From Parachlamydiaceae bacterium (GTDB lineage: Bacteria > Chlamydiota > Chlamydiia > Chlamydiales > Parachlamydiaceae), in the NCBI GenBank assembly GCA_003164155.1, contig PLSG01000072.1, positions 1-7,379 of the forward strand: a DNA stretch of 7,379 nt, written 5' to 3'. The notes beneath the pieces were generated by a model that was given only the letters and a program-made list of their open reading frames with translations, was not told the DNA's origin and did no database searches. Every line of letters starts with the position of its first letter. The stretch's first letter is position 1. Shown piece by piece: positions 5,762 to 7,379 of this stretch. Made by a program: the position numbers and the translations under genes.

Positions 5762-6202
5762 TCAACTTCCAAAGTGCGCGAGGGGGATCTCCACGCCTTC
5801 ATCTTGGATGATGTCTTTATGTTGAATATATACGCGCCTTAGGCGCGACTGATCGTCGAATTGCAAGACGAATTCCATCCAACCATCGTTGAAGTAATAC
5901 GAAAAAAGTGAGCTGTTGCAGAATTTTTCTTTGCGCAAAGCGGTCTGAAAGGCTTCTTCGGCAAGTTCTCTGGGCATATATTTGGCTAATCTGGTAGGGG
6001 TTTGTGTGAGGTGCGTGAGATAATCGATGAAATCGTGGTAGGAGAGTGAGTTGGATATAGGCATTCCTAAGGCATTGGCGACGTCTTCTGGCAGAGATAC
6101 TGGGTAGCGGAAACGGACCCATAATCGCGAAAATATAAAATATTCCCTCATAAGCCTGCTGGGTTGTAGTTTGGGGAACGATTTGGCCAACGAATCCACC
6201 AT
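5762..6202 (-). CDS. Hypothetical protein downstream of groEL
   Basis: I do not recognise this protein. From ATG 6202 it has 146 residues; an in-frame TTG at 6217 would add five. Neither start has a clear ribosome binding site, so the start is uncertain. It looks soluble: no signal peptide and no membrane segment. It is rich in aromatic and charged residues (REYFIFSRLWVRFRYP, SLFSYYFNDGWMEFVLQF), with a mixed helical middle (ALGMPISNSLSYHDFIDYL) and a strand-like C-terminal half ending EGVEIPLAHFGS. The natural composition, absence of internal stops and position after groEL support a real gene. The groEL terminator lies in the 104 bases between them, so it probably relies on read-through or its own promoter, which I could not identify. 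Confidence 0.65.
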   Translation of the reverse strand: MVDSLAKSFPKLQPSRLMREYFIFSRLWVRFRYPVSLPEDVANALGMPISNSLSYHDFIDYLTHLTQTPTRLAKYMPRELAEEAFQTALRKEKFCNSSLFSYYFNDGWMEFVLQFDDQSRLRRVYIQHKDIIQDEGVEIPLAHFGS

Positions 6203-6243
6203 ACCGCAATTGCCCAATTTATGTCTAGAGGGAGAATTCCTTT

Positions 6244-6270
6244 AAAAAAAGGCAAGCCCTAAGGCTTGCC
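6244..6270 (-). terminator. Intrinsic terminator of groEL
   Basis: Read on the minus strand: an eight-base-pair perfect GC-rich stem GGCAAGCC/GGCTTGCC with a four-base loop (TTAG), followed directly by seven T residues (the A-run 6244-6250 on the plus strand). It starts about 36 bases after the groEL stop. Confidence 0.92.
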
Positions 6271-6306
6271 TCTATAGCGAGACTGGAGTTTGAATACCTC
6301 TAAGGC

Positions 6307-7379
6307 CTACTCATTTTCCTCTTCTTTAGCGTCGGCAATCAGCGCCTCAGAAATCCACACGATGCCCGCGGCTGAAGCGGCATGCGTTAAGCTCGTTTTG
6401 ACTACTTTAGCTGGGTCAATCACTCCGCAAGCCACTAGATCTTCCACTTTTTCAGAGATGGCGTTAAAGCCAAAGTTCGCCTTGCTCTTCAATATCTCGG
6501 AAAGGATGACAGAGCCATCAAAGCCAGCATTGAAGATGATTTGCTTGATAGGTGCTTCGCAAGCTTGCATCAGGATCTTAGCACCGATGGCTTCGTCGCC
6601 TTCGAGTTTGAGGTCGCGCAAGACACGGCTAGCATTCAGCAGGGCGACTCCGCCTCCGGGAACTATGCCCCCTTCCAAAGCAGCTTTGGTAGAGTTTAAG
6701 CTGTCTTCAAAGAGTTGCTTCTTTTGTTTGACTTCAGGTTCAGTAGCTCCTCCCACGGAAATCTGGGCTACGCCCCCGCTGAGTTTAGCTTTTCGCTCTT
6801 CAAGCTTTTCTTTATCGTAAGTGCTAGTAGCCGCTTTGATTTCGTTTTCTATCTGCTTTACGCGTGAGGCGATAGCTGCGGTAGAGCCGGCACCATGCAC
6901 CAGGGTAGTGTGTTCCTTAGTGATGATGAGATGGTCTGCCGAGCCAAGCGAAGAAGCTGGGACATCTTTTAAGGACACGCCGGTATCTTCGGAAATTACG
7001 GTTCCTCCGGTGAGTATGGCGATATCTTGCAAAAGCGCTTTGCGGCGGTCGCCAAAACCTGGAGCTTTTACAGCGGCGACTTTTAACGTTCCGCGCAATT
7101 TGTTGACCACCAGAGTGGATAAAGCATCTCCTTCGATATCTTCGGCGATGATCAGCAATTCGCGGCCAGTGGTGGCGGCAGCTTGCAGCACAGGCAACAG
7201 TTCGTGGATGTTGTTGATTTTGCGATCGACTAGCAAGATCTGTGCATTGCGCATTTCTACGATCATTTTGTCATTGTTTGTGCAGAAATAAGCGCTGATG
7301 TAGCCGCGGTCAAACTGCATCCCTTCCACTAACTCAATGGTCGTTTCTAGTCCTTTGCCCTCTTCGATGGTGATGACGC
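6307..7379 (-). CDS. groL: 60 kDa chaperonin GroEL, C-terminal 356 residues
   Basis: ATP-dependent chaperonin that folds cytosolic proteins in a double ring with GroES. The frame runs off the window at 7379; about 185 N-terminal residues, including the GDGTT ATP site, are missing. The GTG at 7329 is an internal valine, because the 16 codons before it read as standard GroEL (VITIEEGKGLETTIEL). Visible landmarks are EGMQFDRGYIS, APGFGDRRKALL and ILTGG of the apical domain, then YDKEKLEERKAKLSGGVA, the aspartate of FEDSLNSTKAA that corresponds to ATP-hydrolysis residue Asp398 of E. coli, PGGGVALL, and the equatorial DPAKVVKTSL. The C-terminus is a short acidic tail, EEENE, instead of the GGM-rich tail of many GroELs. 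A clear terminator follows. Confidence 0.97.
   Translation of the reverse strand, partial: VITIEEGKGLETTIELVEGMQFDRGYISAYFCTNNDKMIVEMRNAQILLVDRKINNIHELLPVLQAAATTGRELLIIAEDIEGDALSTLVVNKLRGTLKVAAVKAPGFGDRRKALLQDIAILTGGTVISEDTGVSLKDVPASSLGSADHLIITKEHTTLVHGAGSTAAIASRVKQIENEIKAATSTYDKEKLEERKAKLSGGVAQISVGGATEPEVKQKKQLFEDSLNSTKAALEGGIVPGGGVALLNASRVLRDLKLEGDEAIGAKILMQACEAPIKQIIFNAGFDGSVILSEILKSKANFGFNAISEKVEDLVACGVIDPAKVVKTSLTHAASAAGIVWISEALIADAKEEENE

Noticed and set aside
5641..5845. Plus-strand open frame reading VEKILQLIEEKTLEFTNLG
   Set aside because: It looks protein-like for about 35 residues but has no start codon or ribosome binding site, and its second half runs antisense over the hypothetical gene. 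It could be a gene remnant, but I cannot support it.
5820..6209. 130-codon minus-strand open frame overlapping the hypothetical gene
   Set aside because: It lies in another frame of the same strand with low-complexity, Arg- and Ser-rich composition. The 146-residue frame has the more natural protein composition.
6290..7291. Two long plus-strand open frames opposite groEL
   Set aside because: They are antisense shadows of the strongly conserved groEL reading frame.

Overview
The window looks like a chromosomal segment from a mid-GC bacterium. Some features suggest a chlamydia-like (environmental Chlamydiae) host: the style of the GroEL sequence, an envelope operon, and a group II intron. This assignment is an inference at about even odds. 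Nothing here is diagnostic, and a 16S gene or a database match would settle it.

Left part (2-3269, + strand): four tightly packed genes read as one operon. They are a membrane-embedded M50 (site-2) zinc protease with two CBS domains (5' end outside the window), a 55-residue UPF0391/DUF1328 membrane peptide, a YbaL/KefB-type CPA2 cation/proton antiporter that lacks the usual C-terminal RCK domain, and a secreted SIMPL (DUF541) protein. Gaps are 29 and 13 bases, then an 11-base overlap. All four products act in or across the inner membrane, which suggests an envelope or ion-homeostasis role.

Middle part (3270-5761): no host genes, only mobile and repeat DNA. A group II intron of 1909 bases (3427-5335) encodes an intact reverse transcriptase/maturase without an endonuclease domain. 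It sits inside one arm of a long hairpin. Removing the intron joins 3333-3426 to 5336-5366 and restores a 125-base palindrome with 52 paired positions, of which only three are G-U and none are mismatched. This fixes the intron ends. A perfect 10-base EBS1-IBS1 pairing supports the 5' end independently. Downstream lie a small REP-like palindrome and a second, uninterrupted 110-base hairpin of the same arm length but different sequence, inside a weaker outer inverted repeat.

Right part (5762-7379, - strand): groEL (C-terminal two thirds, N-terminus outside the window), its intrinsic terminator, and then an unrecognised 146-residue protein gene. The two transcription units converge on the repeat-rich middle region.
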